A DNA stretch of 64,000 nt from Lachnospira eligens (GCF_009680455.1 NZ_WKRD01000006.1:62001-126000); one strand, 5' to 3'. Counted from the first letter of the stretch, positions 16,063-25,319 are shown. Notes: a model not told the origin generated them from the sequence alone. A program made the numbers and translations.

Positions 16063-19000
16063 ATATGGCAAACGAACGGTATCTCTGCTGCTTGCGGTAA
16101 TTTTGGTGCTATGCCCTTTGCAGGTTAGGGCGGCAGATAACAAGCCAACCATCGAGGCAGATAACAAGCCAACCATCGAAATTGGTAACTACATTCAGAT
16201 GGGTACTTATGGGGGAGTGCCAATTGTGTGGCGTTGTGTAGCGAAGGATAGCAATGGGCCATTGATGCTTTCGGATAGAGTATTGTGTGATTACATGCCC
16301 TATGATGCAAAAACCAACAAAAATGCCGAAACAGGCTCGCACCGGCGCAATAGCTGGAGAGATAATTTTGGTTCTAACCACTGGAGAGACAGCAACATAC
16401 GTTCTTGGCTCAATTCCAACGCTGAAGCAGGAAAAGTGAAATGGCTTTGCGGAAATCCGCCAACAGAGGATTCTGTCTATCCTAAAACGGCAGCATATGA
16501 CCAAAAGGAGGGCTTCCTTCGCAGCTTTCGTTCGGATGAGCTGGGAGCGATTCGAACGGTGAAGCAGCGTTCTATCGTTTCCCATCCGGAGTATACGGCA
16601 GGTTATATCGACGCAGCCGGTGTTGATCTTCCCTATAACACCACAATTGATACGGTAGCGGATGGGTATGACAGTGCCCATTATGAATATATTTGGGATA
16701 GAGTTTTTCTGCTGGATGTTCAGCAGCTCAAAACGGTTAATGATAACCTGAACGGCTACCATATCGCAAAAAACAGAAGCGGTGTAGCATGGAACTATTG
16801 GCTGCGTACACCGATTACAACCTGTAACCATGATATGCGATTTGTGACCCCTCAAGGGAATATTTTGCGTGACGCACCCTATAAGGGATATTACGGCGTT
16901 CGTCCTGCCTTCTATCTGAATACGGAAAATTACACCGTATCATCCGGCACAGGACAGAGCGCACAGGACCCCTATGTTGTTTCCGCACCGGATGCGCCGG
17001 ATGACAGCATTGGCATATCCGGCGCTGTGCGAGAGGATGTGAATGGTGACTGGAATGTGAACACGGATGAGTATCTACAGCTGGAGATGAGTACCCTCTA
17101 CACTGAGGATCCTGCATATGCAAATGTAACCGTACCGGTGTATACAATCCAGAAGCCTCGCAGCGATAAGGAGAACATGGTGATTGTGTACTGCGCCGAG
17201 GGCTACACCAAAAGCCAGCAAAAGCAGTTTGTCGAGGATGTAAAAAAGCTGTGGGGGGAGGTATTGCAGATAGAGCCATATCGCAGCATGGCGGATCGCT
17301 TTAATGTCTATGCACTCTGCACGGCATCGGTGGATGGCTATGGCGGTACCAGCACATTTTTTGCTGCGACCGCCAAAGGAGGAATTTCTACTAACAAAGG
17401 GAACTGGCGCAACCATGTTTTGGAGCGCATCATAGGCCCTGCGTTTATTGAGAAGATTCATGACGCACATATTCCTAATGAAACGCATCCAAACGAAAAC
17501 ACGATGGATCATAATTATAGACAGTATGATTATGTGTATGAAAATATCAACCAATTCGTTGTGTTGGCGAATAGCGGTGAGTATTTCGGTGGCTCTCATG
17601 ATAATAAACAATATGGTATTCACTATATTGTTGCGTCAGCGAGAAACGCATATTCTGCGTTTACCCAGCGGCATGAACTGGGACACGGTCTGTTCCATCT
17701 GGGAGATGAATATAATTATAGCACTGTTCCTGTAGATGAGTGGAATTACACTACATCACTGAATATGACTGCAACAAAAGATCCCACGAAAGTGAAGTGG
17801 AAGCAGCTGCTTGGCTTCCGTAATACCTATACCTGCCCGCATCTTGACTACTATCCTTATACCTATAATTCCAGCAGGGATTGTCTGATGCGAGAGACCT
17901 TTCAGAATGATTTTTGCGATGTGTGCAAGCTACAGGGCATAAAGGTCATGAGTCAGCTCATTACAAATCCCCCTGCGCTTTATGTGGCTGTTCCTGAGGT
18001 GAAAAAGTATATCGGCGATTACAGAAATCCCACAAAAGATCCTTCTGCCTTTGAGGCAGCGAATTCCTCCGCATATGCGAGCTATCAAAATGACAGGAAT
18101 AGCCGTCTATTAAGCGGCGGCAGTAAAAACAGCTTTGATTATAGCAGCATGAAGGGGCAGCAGGTTGAGCTGCGCACCATTATACAAAATCTTTCGAATA
18201 CCCAAGCGAAGACTGTGACCCTGCGCCTGTGGGTGGAACATTCCAACGGCGAAAAAGCGGTCACGACAGATGGGGAGCAGGTTTTCACTACGCAGGAGTT
18301 TGACATCCCTGTTTGGAAAGAGAAAAGCAAATTCTGGACAAAGGGTGCGTTGGATTACGAGGGCAGCGACTTTAATTCCGGCCTTGTCAACTGCTCTCTG
18401 GTTTACACGATTCCGGAGAATGCCATTCTGCAATCCGGCGATACCATCGGCTTTGAGATTGTAGATCATGCGACAGGCGAGGTATTGGCTGATGATGATA
18501 CGGAGCAGCAGTGCTATGTCAATGTCACCATCCAATATCAGCTGGAGGATGGCACAGATGTTCCAAACACCATGCCGACTACCTTTACTGTTCCGGTAGG
18601 CAAAAAGGTTGATTGGCAGCCGCCGCAGGAACTGCACGGCTACACTTTTGTTAAAGCGGAGGGGATGGAAAATGCTGTCCCGAACAGTGGTATGACGATT
18701 CGTTATATTTATAAAAGGTCTGAGGAACGCCCCGAGCCGCCGGTGACAAAAAATTATACGGTGCAATACAATTGGGGCTCTGTATTCCCGACAGGCGCAA
18801 CGCTGCCGCTAAATAGCAGCTCCTATTCGAGTGTGCAACAGGCGAAGGCGGCTGTGGATAAGAAATATACCTCCACAACACGCATTCAGGCACAAAAGGA
18901 TGGTAAAAACGGCACATGGGCTTTTTCGGGCTGGGATGCCGGCAACCTAAACGGCACAACCGTGGTATTCCGTGGAAGTTGGAGTTTTACGGCGGATACA

Positions 19001-20071
19001 GCGCCGATAACGCCTCCGAACGGTACAGCAAGCTACAAGATTACCGCAACGGCAGGTATCGGTGGAACAATCTCTCCCGGTGGCACGACAACGGTATCTG
19101 CCGCAGGTCAGCTTACATATACAATCAAGGCGAACGAAGGATATTATATTGCGGACGTAAAGGTGGATGGTTCGGAAGTGACAGCAACCACAAGCTACAC
19201 CTTTAGTGATGTGAATACTGATCACACCATAGAAGTTACCTTTAAACAGGAAAGCCAGACACCGGATGTGCCGGATGTGATTGCACCAAGCATAACCACA
19301 CAGCCTGGAAATGCGACAGTGAAGGTAGGTGAGACTGCGTCCTTTACCATAGCAGCAAGCGGTACAGATCTTACCTATCAGTGGCAGATAGACAGAAATG
19401 ATGGGAAAGGATGGGTAAACATTGACGGTGCAACGGCAACAAGCTATACCACATCCACAGTCAATATAAGCTGCAACGGATTTAAGTATAAGTGTGTTGT
19501 TTCAAACAGCGCAGGAAACGTAGAGAGTAATTCTGCAACATTGACCGTACAGGATGCGGGCGGTTCCGATAATCCTGACACACCGAATAACACCTATCAG
19601 ATTATTGATGGAGCAAACAGTAGTTGGACGCATGACAGTGATGGTAATATCACCATCCGGGGTAACGGAGACTTCTCCAAGTTTACCGGAGTTAAGGTGG
19701 ACGGAAATTTGATAGACAAGAGCAACTACACTGCAAAGGAAGGCTCTACCATTATCACACTGAAAGCTTCCTACCTGAATACACTTTCGGCAGGAAACCA
19801 TACAGTTGAAATCCTTTGGACGGATGGTTCTGCAAGCACAACATTTACCACCAAAGCAAATATCTCTGATAACAGTAATAACAACCAGAATGATAATAAC
19901 AATAGCAATTCCTCTGATGACAAGCCATCGAGTGGAACTGATAAGAAGGATGTGACTGCACCTAAAACCGGAGACAACACACCGAGTGTATGGCTGTTTA
20001 TACTATCAATTCTTTCCGGAACGGGATTGATTATTACCGTAAAGAAACGCAGAGAAAATTTGAATTCATAG
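16043..20071 (+). CDS. Cell-wall-anchored M64 (IgA-peptidase family) metalloprotease with C-terminal adhesin-like domains
   Basis: 1342 residues, secreted. The signal peptide (1-30) is followed by an exact 24-base tandem duplication that encodes ADNKPTIE twice. Residues about 48-310 resemble DUF6273 (SNIRSWLN, then WLRTP, then GVRPAFYLN). The M64 catalytic domain spans about 355-650, with the zinc motif HELGHGLFHLGDEY at 544-557 (H544, E545, H548, acidic ligand in GDE). Then come a spacer, a MucBP/SHIRT-like region (about 830-1000), a beta repeat, an Ig-like domain (about 1090-1175) and an X2-like domain (about 1190-1280). A sortase signal PKTGD, a hydrophobic segment and KKRREN end the protein. 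M64 members include the Clostridium ramosum IgA protease, so host immunoglobulin or mucin is a candidate substrate. Codon use is more GC-rich than the neighbours, a sign of transfer. An AAAGGAGG ribosome site precedes ATG. Confidence 0.88.
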   Translation: MNIIKHKYGKRTVSLLLAVILVLCPLQVRAADNKPTIEADNKPTIEIGNYIQMGTYGGVPIVWRCVAKDSNGPLMLSDRVLCDYMPYDAKTNKNAETGSHRRNSWRDNFGSNHWRDSNIRSWLNSNAEAGKVKWLCGNPPTEDSVYPKTAAYDQKEGFLRSFRSDELGAIRTVKQRSIVSHPEYTAGYIDAAGVDLPYNTTIDTVADGYDSAHYEYIWDRVFLLDVQQLKTVNDNLNGYHIAKNRSGVAWNYWLRTPITTCNHDMRFVTPQGNILRDAPYKGYYGVRPAFYLNTENYTVSSGTGQSAQDPYVVSAPDAPDDSIGISGAVREDVNGDWNVNTDEYLQLEMSTLYTEDPAYANVTVPVYTIQKPRSDKENMVIVYCAEGYTKSQQKQFVEDVKKLWGEVLQIEPYRSMADRFNVYALCTASVDGYGGTSTFFAATAKGGISTNKGNWRNHVLERIIGPAFIEKIHDAHIPNETHPNENTMDHNYRQYDYVYENINQFVVLANSGEYFGGSHDNKQYGIHYIVASARNAYSAFTQRHELGHGLFHLGDEYNYSTVPVDEWNYTTSLNMTATKDPTKVKWKQLLGFRNTYTCPHLDYYPYTYNSSRDCLMRETFQNDFCDVCKLQGIKVMSQLITNPPALYVAVPEVKKYIGDYRNPTKDPSAFEAANSSAYASYQNDRNSRLLSGGSKNSFDYSSMKGQQVELRTIIQNLSNTQAKTVTLRLWVEHSNGEKAVTTDGEQVFTTQEFDIPVWKEKSKFWTKGALDYEGSDFNSGLVNCSLVYTIPENAILQSGDTIGFEIVDHATGEVLADDDTEQQCYVNVTIQYQLEDGTDVPNTMPTTFTVPVGKKVDWQPPQELHGYTFVKAEGMENAVPNSGMTIRYIYKRSEERPEPPVTKNYTVQYNWGSVFPTGATLPLNSSSYSSVQQAKAAVDKKYTSTTRIQAQKDGKNGTWAFSGWDAGNLNGTTVVFRGSWSFTADTAPITPPNGTASYKITATAGIGGTISPGGTTTVSAAGQLTYTIKANEGYYIADVKVDGSEVTATTSYTFSDVNTDHTIEVTFKQESQTPDVPDVIAPSITTQPGNATVKVGETASFTIAASGTDLTYQWQIDRNDGKGWVNIDGATATSYTTSTVNISCNGFKYKCVVSNSAGNVESNSATLTVQDAGGSDNPDTPNNTYQIIDGANSSWTHDSDGNITIRGNGDFSKFTGVKVDGNLIDKSNYTAKEGSTIITLKASYLNTLSAGNHTVEILWTDGSASTTFTTKANISDNSNNNQNDNNNSNSSDDKPSSGTDKKDVTAPKTGDNTPSVWLFILSILSGTGLIITVKKRRENLNS

Positions 20072-20087
20072 AAACGATCGTTAAAAA

Positions 20088-20400
20088 ATGAAACGAAAAA
20101 ATAACCATGGAGAAGGCGGGCATGTATGTCCGTCTTTTCTTCAAAGAAAACACAACAGGGAGTGTACGCTGCGGAAGAGGCGAAAGAAAAGACACAGACG
20201 GAATCAAAGCAGAAGGCGTGTATGGGAATGGAAATGGAAATGCCTGACTCTGCAACTTTTATTAGCGGTGATATTTGTTTTTTCTGTGGCGGGGCTTCTT
20301 GGATATGGCATCTTCTATCTGTGTCAGAATGAGAGTAGCAGAAACACGCAAAAAGAATTACAAGGCATACGAGGAGAATCAAAAAAATTGCTGCTCCGAC
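20088..20400 (+). pseudogene. Probable class B sortase gene, N-terminal remnant
   Basis: Between the protease and the XRE gene there is coding-like sequence for a charged N-terminus, one hydrophobic segment (LLLAVIFVFSVAGLLGYGIF) and a charged stalk (NTQKELQGIRGESKK). This layout is that of the membrane anchor of class B sortases, and a sortase would fit beside two LPXTG proteins. The most natural N-terminus (MSVFSSKKTQQGVY, from 20126) and the hydrophobic part lie in different frames, so a frameshift near 20230 is likely. The catalytic domain is absent. The sequence runs straight into the convergent XRE gene at about 20400. The sortase assignment is tentative. Confidence 0.4.
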
Positions 20401-20601
20401 TCAATCTTCCACATGGAATACATCTTCCACCAGCATATTAAAGTACTTTGATATCTGCAGCATAAATTCGGCAGATGGGGTACTGTCCCCACGCTCTATC
20501 CTGCCGACAGTTTTGGTGCTGTATCCGATAGCAGCGGCAAGGTCGTTCTGGTAAATGCCACGCTGCTCCCGGATTTCTCTGATATTATTGGTAACCGCCA
20601 T
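20401..20601 (-). CDS. Short XRE-family regulator, copy 1
   Basis: 66 residues from ATG 20601, preceded by GAAAGAAGGG. It is essentially one helix-turn-helix: MAVTNNIREIREQRGIYQND, then STKTVGRIERGDSTPS. Proteins this small act as repressors or antitoxin-like regulators. It is about 90% identical to the protein at 25320-25565, differing mainly after VEDVFH at the C-terminus. It lies in a duplicated segment (see 20412-20686). Confidence 0.75.
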   Translation of the reverse strand: MAVTNNIREIREQRGIYQNDLAAAIGYSTKTVGRIERGDSTPSAEFMLQISKYFNMLVEDVFHVED

Positions 20602-20686
20602 AAAAATCCCTTCTTTCAGTTCTATAGATATTTTCTTATTGTCATTATGCAAAATAATGTGTCCGATAAAAAGGACTTGCAATTTT
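20412..20686. repeat. Direct repeat of about 275 bp, copy 1
   Basis: It matches 25377-25650 in the same orientation, nearly identical from 20461 to 20686 and more diverged at the left end. It covers the XRE gene, its upstream region and the S24 gene's stop codon area. The two copies bracket the ABC transporter/two-component module, so homologous recombination could delete or circularise the 5 kb between them. Confidence 0.85.
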
Positions 20687-20846
20687 ATCGGCAATGTCCT
20701 GTAATAGCAGAAGCATCAGATTTTCCAAGAACTTTTCCAAATATGTCTAAGCGGTCGTTTTCACTAACCTTGATAGGTGCATACTTTTCATTGAGTGAGA
20801 TAAGGAAAATTCCGTCTTTATCGTTTTGTAATTTCTTAATATAGGC
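20685..20846 (-). pseudogene. S24/LexA-like repressor, C-terminal fragment
   Basis: Read on the minus strand, this gives 53 codons then TAA: AYIKKLQNDKDGIFLISLNE, KYAPIKVSENDRLDIFGKVL, GKSDASAITGHCR. This is the end of an S24-type self-cleaving repressor, with the catalytic lysine region AYIKKLQ. The N-terminal half is missing here. A matching N-terminal part lies at 25605-26054, where the sequence also ends at AYIKKLQ. The junction with unrelated DNA is at about 20848. Confidence 0.8.
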
Positions 20847-20850
20847 TTAT

Positions 20851-20940
20851 AAAATTGGTCAGCTTGTACTTGTTAATACAGAAATATTGGATAAGTATCT
20901 TGAAACTTTTCATATTACAGATTCTGAGTTTTATAAGTAG
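20851..20940 (+). pseudogene. 3' remnant of an unidentified plus-strand gene
   Basis: A 29-codon open stretch (KIGQLVLVNTEILDKYLETF, then HITDSEFYK) that ends at TAG 20938-20940 and has no start codon or ribosome site. It begins exactly where the S24 fragment ends, so it marks a recombination junction. The family is not recognised. The next 116 bases to the ABC gene hold a possible hairpin (20969-20979 with 20991-21006, ACAGGAATAAA and TTTATT..CCTGT) that could be a regulator site. Confidence 0.45.
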
Positions 20941-21056
20941 GTGATATTCAATTGATGGTTTATTCCATACAGGAATAAATCTTCATCAAATCTTTATTTT
21001 TTCCTGTTAGGTTATATTTCAGTAAGAAATGAAATATAGAAGGAAGGATAGTAAAG

Positions 21057-21770
21057 ATGGAAATGATGTTACAGACACAAAATCTATGTAAATATTTTAG
21101 AAAACAGAAAGCGGTAAATAATGTTTCACTTAATATCGAAAAGGGACAGATTTATGGACTGCTTGGACCGAATGGCGCTGGTAAATCTACCACATTGAAA
21201 ATGCTGACCGGTATGATGAAACCAACTGCAGGAAAGATTTACTTTGATGGAAAACTTTTGGATAGGAAAGATTTATCAAAAATAGGAGCGTTAATTGAAA
21301 ATCCGCCTATTTATGAAAATCTTTCCGCCAGAGAGAATTTGAAGGTAAGACAATTATTGCTTGGTACAGATGAAAACAGAATTGATGAGGTCTTGCAGAT
21401 TGTATCACTTACAAACACCGGAAAGAAGAAAGCAGGACAGTTTTCTTTGGGGATGAAGCAAAGACTAGGCATTGCAATGGCATTGCTTGGAGAACCGGAA
21501 CTTTTGATATTGGATGAACCTACGAATGGATTAGATCCAATAGGCATCGAGGAATTACGAGAGCTGATCCGGTCTTTTCCGGAACAGGGAATCACTGTAA
21601 TTCTCTCCAGTCATATTCTCTCAGAGGTACAGTTACTTGCAGATAAAGTCGGGATTATTTCAGGTGGAATCTTAGGATACGAAGGAGCATTAAAGCAGGG
21701 AGATAATCTTGAAGATTTGTTTATGAATGTGGTAAGAAAAAACCAGAAAGCAGGTGAAATCCATGGTTAA
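21057..21770 (+). CDS. ABC transporter ATPase, lantibiotic/bacitracin-immunity type (LanF/CprA/BcrA-like)
   Basis: 237 residues. Walker A GPNGAGKST, Q-loop region, signature FSLGMKQRLGIAMALLG, Walker B LLILDEPTNGLDP and the switch histidine SSHIL are intact. The short ATPase followed by two six-helix permeases is the layout of LanFEG exporters and of C. difficile CprABC. These pump antimicrobial peptides away from the membrane. ATG 21057 follows GAAGGAAGGA. The gene overlaps the first permease gene and is followed by a response regulator and kinase, again as in CprABC-KR. No lantibiotic precursor or modification gene is nearby, so it probably defends against peptides from other organisms or the host. 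Confidence 0.88.
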   Translation: MEMMLQTQNLCKYFRKQKAVNNVSLNIEKGQIYGLLGPNGAGKSTTLKMLTGMMKPTAGKIYFDGKLLDRKDLSKIGALIENPPIYENLSARENLKVRQLLLGTDENRIDEVLQIVSLTNTGKKKAGQFSLGMKQRLGIAMALLGEPELLILDEPTNGLDPIGIEELRELIRSFPEQGITVILSSHILSEVQLLADKVGIISGGILGYEGALKQGDNLEDLFMNVVRKNQKAGEIHG

Positions 21771-22494
21771 TATTATAAAAGCAGAACATCAAAAAGCCAA
21801 AAGAACCATGCGAAAAAAGTTTATCTGGGGATTTCCTCTTCTTACATTTGTCATGGCATTTATATTTACTCTTGGGATGACAAATGCTTATGCAGAAAGT
21901 GTTTGGAACTGGTGGTATACACTTTTGCTGCCGGGGATGATTGCTCTATTTTGTTATCTTTCTGTGGCGCAGGAGAAAAAGATAAAATACTATCATTTAA
22001 TGACTATTCCCACAGACAGAAGAAAATTGTTGCTGGGGAAAATTATTTATATTGGGTACATGATTTTGTTTTCTAATGTGATTGTGTTTGCAGGAGCAAC
22101 GCTTGGAGGCTTTCTTCTAACGACACATGTTCCAGTTGGAGGAGCGTTGATTGCAGTATTGTTTCTGACGGTTTCTGAGTTATGGGAGATTCCTGTAGCT
22201 TTATTTTTAAGTGAACGATTTGGAATGATTGTAAACCTGTTCGTCTGCCTATTTATTACCGTCAGCGGTGTGGTAATATCACAAACCAGAATCTGGTATG
22301 TACTTGTTTCTGCAATCCCTATGCGAATGATGTGCCCGTTGCTTCATGTTTTACCAAATGGACTTGCCGCAGAAGCAGGGAATCCTCTTTTGGATACGGG
22401 AGTCATTGTTCCGGGAATGTGTCTCTCAATCATCTGGTTTGTTTTTGTAACGGTTCTGTTTTTGAAATGGTTTGAGAGAAGAGAGGTGAAATAA
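21763..22494 (+). CDS. ABC transporter permease (LanE-like)
   Basis: 243 residues from ATG 21763, with AGGTGA six bases upstream (a GTG at 21754 is an alternative). About six membrane segments follow a basic cytoplasmic N-terminus (KAEHQKAKRTMRKKF). The arrangement fits the LanE/MutE permease family. It overlaps the ATPase gene by 8 bases and is followed one base later by the second permease gene, so both are translationally coupled. The gene is intact and probably forms a heterodimeric channel with the next protein. Confidence 0.85.
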   Translation: MVNIIKAEHQKAKRTMRKKFIWGFPLLTFVMAFIFTLGMTNAYAESVWNWWYTLLLPGMIALFCYLSVAQEKKIKYYHLMTIPTDRRKLLLGKIIYIGYMILFSNVIVFAGATLGGFLLTTHVPVGGALIAVLFLTVSELWEIPVALFLSERFGMIVNLFVCLFITVSGVVISQTRIWYVLVSAIPMRMMCPLLHVLPNGLAAEAGNPLLDTGVIVPGMCLSIIWFVFVTVLFLKWFERREVK

Positions 22495-22495
22495 G

Positions 22496-23236
22496 ATGAT
22501 TGGAAGATCTCTTAATGCAGACTTGCGAAAGATGAAAGGAACATCTGTGATTCTGGCACACTTACTGATTCCGATTATAACCAGCGTTATATTTTTAATA
22601 TATTACTTTTTTTCACCATGGAATGAAAATATGAAAGTGATTGCATTTTATCAGGCAATAGGAGCAGGACTTCCGGTACTTATTGGAATTTTTACAGCAA
22701 GTGTGATGGAACAAGAACAAAATGCAGGTAATTTTCAAAACCTGTTGTCTTTACCGGATAAACTTACAGCATTTTTATCGAAACTGTTGATGCTACTGGT
22801 TTTGTGTCTGTGCTCTATCCTATTGACAGCAATCATATTCGGAATTGGATTTGGAAGAATCGCATCAAGCGATATCGAAATCATGAAAGGATGTATATTT
22901 GCAGCATTGCTGCTGTGGGGAAGCAGTGTTCCACTTTATCTGTGGCAGCTGATTCTGGCTTTTCAGTTTGGAAAAGGGGTATCCATTGGAGCAGGGATTA
23001 TATCAGGACTAATTAGTGCATTGATGCTTACCGGACTTGGAGATTATGTGTGGAAATATGTATTTGTCTGCTGGACGGGTAGAGTACCATATACTTATCT
23101 GCAATCTGTATTGGGAGAAACTAGTGTAGGTGAATGGTTGTCATTCATACCAGGTTGCTTAATATTTACAGGGATTAGTATGGTATACTATTTTTGGTGG
23201 GTAAACCACTGGGAAGGAAACAGAATATCGGAATAG
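22496..23236 (+). CDS. ABC transporter permease (LanG-like)
   Basis: 246 residues with about six hydrophobic segments and a short N-terminus (MIGRSLNADLRKMKGTS). It starts at ATG 22496, one base after the previous stop, with GAGGTGAAA as ribosome site. It is the expected second permease of a LanFEG/CprABC complex. Its 3' end is 14 bases from the response-regulator start. Confidence 0.85.
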   Translation: MIGRSLNADLRKMKGTSVILAHLLIPIITSVIFLIYYFFSPWNENMKVIAFYQAIGAGLPVLIGIFTASVMEQEQNAGNFQNLLSLPDKLTAFLSKLLMLLVLCLCSILLTAIIFGIGFGRIASSDIEIMKGCIFAALLLWGSSVPLYLWQLILAFQFGKGVSIGAGIISGLISALMLTGLGDYVWKYVFVCWTGRVPYTYLQSVLGETSVGEWLSFIPGCLIFTGISMVYYFWWVNHWEGNRISE

Positions 23237-23250
23237 AATCGAGGGAAACT

Positions 23251-23913
23251 ATGGCAAAAATACTGGCAGTTGATGATGAACCGGCAATTTTGGAAATGAT
23301 AGAAAGCATTTTGAATAAGGATGGACATCTGGTTACCAAAGTAAGTAATCCACTAAAAATTAATATGGAAGAATTACATCGTTATGACCTGATTTTACTG
23401 GACATTATGATGCCTGGAATTGATGGCTTCGAATTATGCAAAAGAATCAGGGCACTTGTGGATTGTCCGATTTTGTTTCTTACGGCAAAAACGGAGGAAA
23501 ACAGTCTGGTAAACGGACTTTCTTTAGGAGCAGATGATTATATTTCAAAGCCATTTGGAGTGATGGAACTTCGGGCAAGGATCAATGCACATCTTAGAAG
23601 AGAGCACAGGGAACATTCTGTCCGGATGGTTTTGGGGAGGGTCTGTATTCAAATATCTCAAAAGAAACTATTGGTTGATGATAAGGAACTTCCTCTTACG
23701 AAAGCGGAGTACGAAATCTGTGAATTTCTGGCTAAAAACAGAGGACAGGTTTTCTCGAAGGAACAGATATTGGAAGCGGTCTTTGGCTTTGACAATGAGA
23801 GTAATGACAGTACTATAATCACGCATATCAAAAATATAAGAGCAAAATTTGCGGATTATGATTATACACCGATAAAAACAGTCTGGGGGATTGGATATAA
23901 ATGGGAAGAGTAA
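23251..23913 (+). CDS. OmpR-family response regulator of the ABC module
   Basis: 220 residues. The receiver domain has the acidic pair DDE near residue 8-10, the phosphoacceptor aspartate in LILLDIMMPGIDGFE, and the switch lysine in DDYISKPFG. A winged-helix DNA-binding domain follows (LTKAEYEICEFLAKNRGQVF, then TVWGIGYKW). I chose ATG 23251 over in-frame codons inside the permease gene because it begins at the conserved receiver N-terminus. By analogy with CprR/SpaR it would activate the transporter operon. The possible hairpin or operator near 20969-21006 is a candidate target. Confidence 0.9.
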   Translation: MAKILAVDDEPAILEMIESILNKDGHLVTKVSNPLKINMEELHRYDLILLDIMMPGIDGFELCKRIRALVDCPILFLTAKTEENSLVNGLSLGADDYISKPFGVMELRARINAHLRREHREHSVRMVLGRVCIQISQKKLLVDDKELPLTKAEYEICEFLAKNRGQVFSKEQILEAVFGFDNESNDSTIITHIKNIRAKFADYDYTPIKTVWGIGYKWEE

Positions 23914-25277
23914 AGAGAAGCAATGCACTCAGCAGGATTTTTATGAGATATGTACTGGTCATGCTTGGATCATTAGTTGGTTTGGTGATTGTTGCTTATC
24001 TGCTGCTGTACCTTTTGATTAGTGTGGGCTGTATTTATCCGGCAAATTATGCAGAGCAAAAGATTAATGAAGCATATGATACGATTCTACGTGCAGATAA
24101 AGTGACTGCTGAGATGATTCCCGCACTTTGTGATTATGTAATCTTTTCAGAGAATGGAGAGAAAATAGGTGGAGATCTGTCAGAACAATACGAACAGATA
24201 GCATGGAATGTTGCAAAGTACGGAAACGCATCCGGGAAATATTTTTATAAAGTAATTGTAAGGGAAAATGAATATGTTGTATTGCAATATCGCCTGAAAC
24301 CTCAATATCATTCAGCTTTTTTGAGGGAGCATTTTATAGGACCACAGAATGTGATGATTATTATGTCTGTGATTGGAGCGGTAGCGATTATCATCATTCC
24401 GTCCATACGTTTTGGAAAAAGAATCAAAAAGCAGATGCAGCCTGTATTAGACGCAATCGGACAAATAAAGGATCAAAATCTGGAATATGAGACATCCTGT
24501 TCCGGTATCAAAGAGTTTGATGACTGTTTATCGGCAATTGATGATATGCGAGATGCATTGCGAGAATCTTTAGAAAAGCAGTGGAAAACAGAGCAGCAAA
24601 AGAAACAGCAGATGTCTGCTTTGGCGCATGATATTAAAACACCTCTTACGATTGTACGGGGAAATGCAGAACTACTTTCAGAGACTGAACTGACCACAGA
24701 ACAGAAGAAAAATATCACTTATGTTTTGAATGGCACAACACAGATACAAAGTTATGTAAAACAGTTGATAGATGTCACAAAATCATGGAATTGCAGTGAT
24801 GTTACCTATACAACGGTGAGGTTAGAAGATTTTTTCGCAGATATAAAGGAACAGGCACTCGGACTGGTAGAAATCTATCACCAGAAAATAGATTGGAAGG
24901 CGGGACAAAGTGATAAAAAGGTAACGATTGCTTATGATCCAATGTTCCGGGCCGTAATGAATGTGATTCAGAATGCAGTGGAGCATACAAAAGAAAATGG
25001 AATCATTTATATTGACGCAAAGGAGCAGGATGACCGGCTGACATTCATTGTGGAGGATAGCGGATCAGGATTTACAAAAGAAGCATTATTGCATGGCACA
25101 GAGCAGTTTTTTATGGATGACACAAGTAGAAATGGCGAAGCCCATTATGGGATTGGGCTTTTTTTCGCAAAAACTGTGGCTGAAAAATATGGCGGAGGGA
25201 TTAAACTTTCAAGTTCTGAAAATACAGGTGGGGCGAGGGTAGAAATATTTTTCCTGAGTAGACAGGAAACAAGCTAA
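23901..25277 (+). CDS. Sensor histidine kinase of the ABC module
   Basis: 458 residues. Two membrane segments (about 13-40 and 152-172) enclose an extracellular loop of about 110 residues, which probably detects a peptide. The HisKA motif is SALAHDIKTPLTIVRGNAEL with the phosphorylated histidine. The HATPase motifs are visible: NVIQNAVEHT (N box), VEDSGSGF (G1) and GIGLFFAKTV (G2). It overlaps the response-regulator gene by 13 bases. It is shorter-looped than large sensor kinases, and the layout matches CprK/SpaK-type kinases. It is the last gene of the module. An AT-rich hairpin (25296-25315) follows. Confidence 0.9.
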   Translation: MGRVKRSNALSRIFMRYVLVMLGSLVGLVIVAYLLLYLLISVGCIYPANYAEQKINEAYDTILRADKVTAEMIPALCDYVIFSENGEKIGGDLSEQYEQIAWNVAKYGNASGKYFYKVIVRENEYVVLQYRLKPQYHSAFLREHFIGPQNVMIIMSVIGAVAIIIIPSIRFGKRIKKQMQPVLDAIGQIKDQNLEYETSCSGIKEFDDCLSAIDDMRDALRESLEKQWKTEQQKKQQMSALAHDIKTPLTIVRGNAELLSETELTTEQKKNITYVLNGTTQIQSYVKQLIDVTKSWNCSDVTYTTVRLEDFFADIKEQALGLVEIYHQKIDWKAGQSDKKVTIAYDPMFRAVMNVIQNAVEHTKENGIIYIDAKEQDDRLTFIVEDSGSGFTKEALLHGTEQFFMDDTSRNGEAHYGIGLFFAKTVAEKYGGGIKLSSSENTGGARVEIFFLSRQETS

Positions 25278-25319
25278 ATAGACCGCAATTAAGCTATGTA
25301 AAAGAAATTTTACATGCAT

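Noticed and set aside
16109..16855. 248-codon minus-strand ORF inside the M64 gene
   Set aside because: A GC-driven shadow of the protease gene, with no ribosome site and low-complexity composition.
21057..25277. A lantibiotic biosynthetic cluster
   Set aside because: No precursor peptide, LanM/LanB/LanC or LanT gene occurs nearby. Only the immunity-type transporter and regulators are present.
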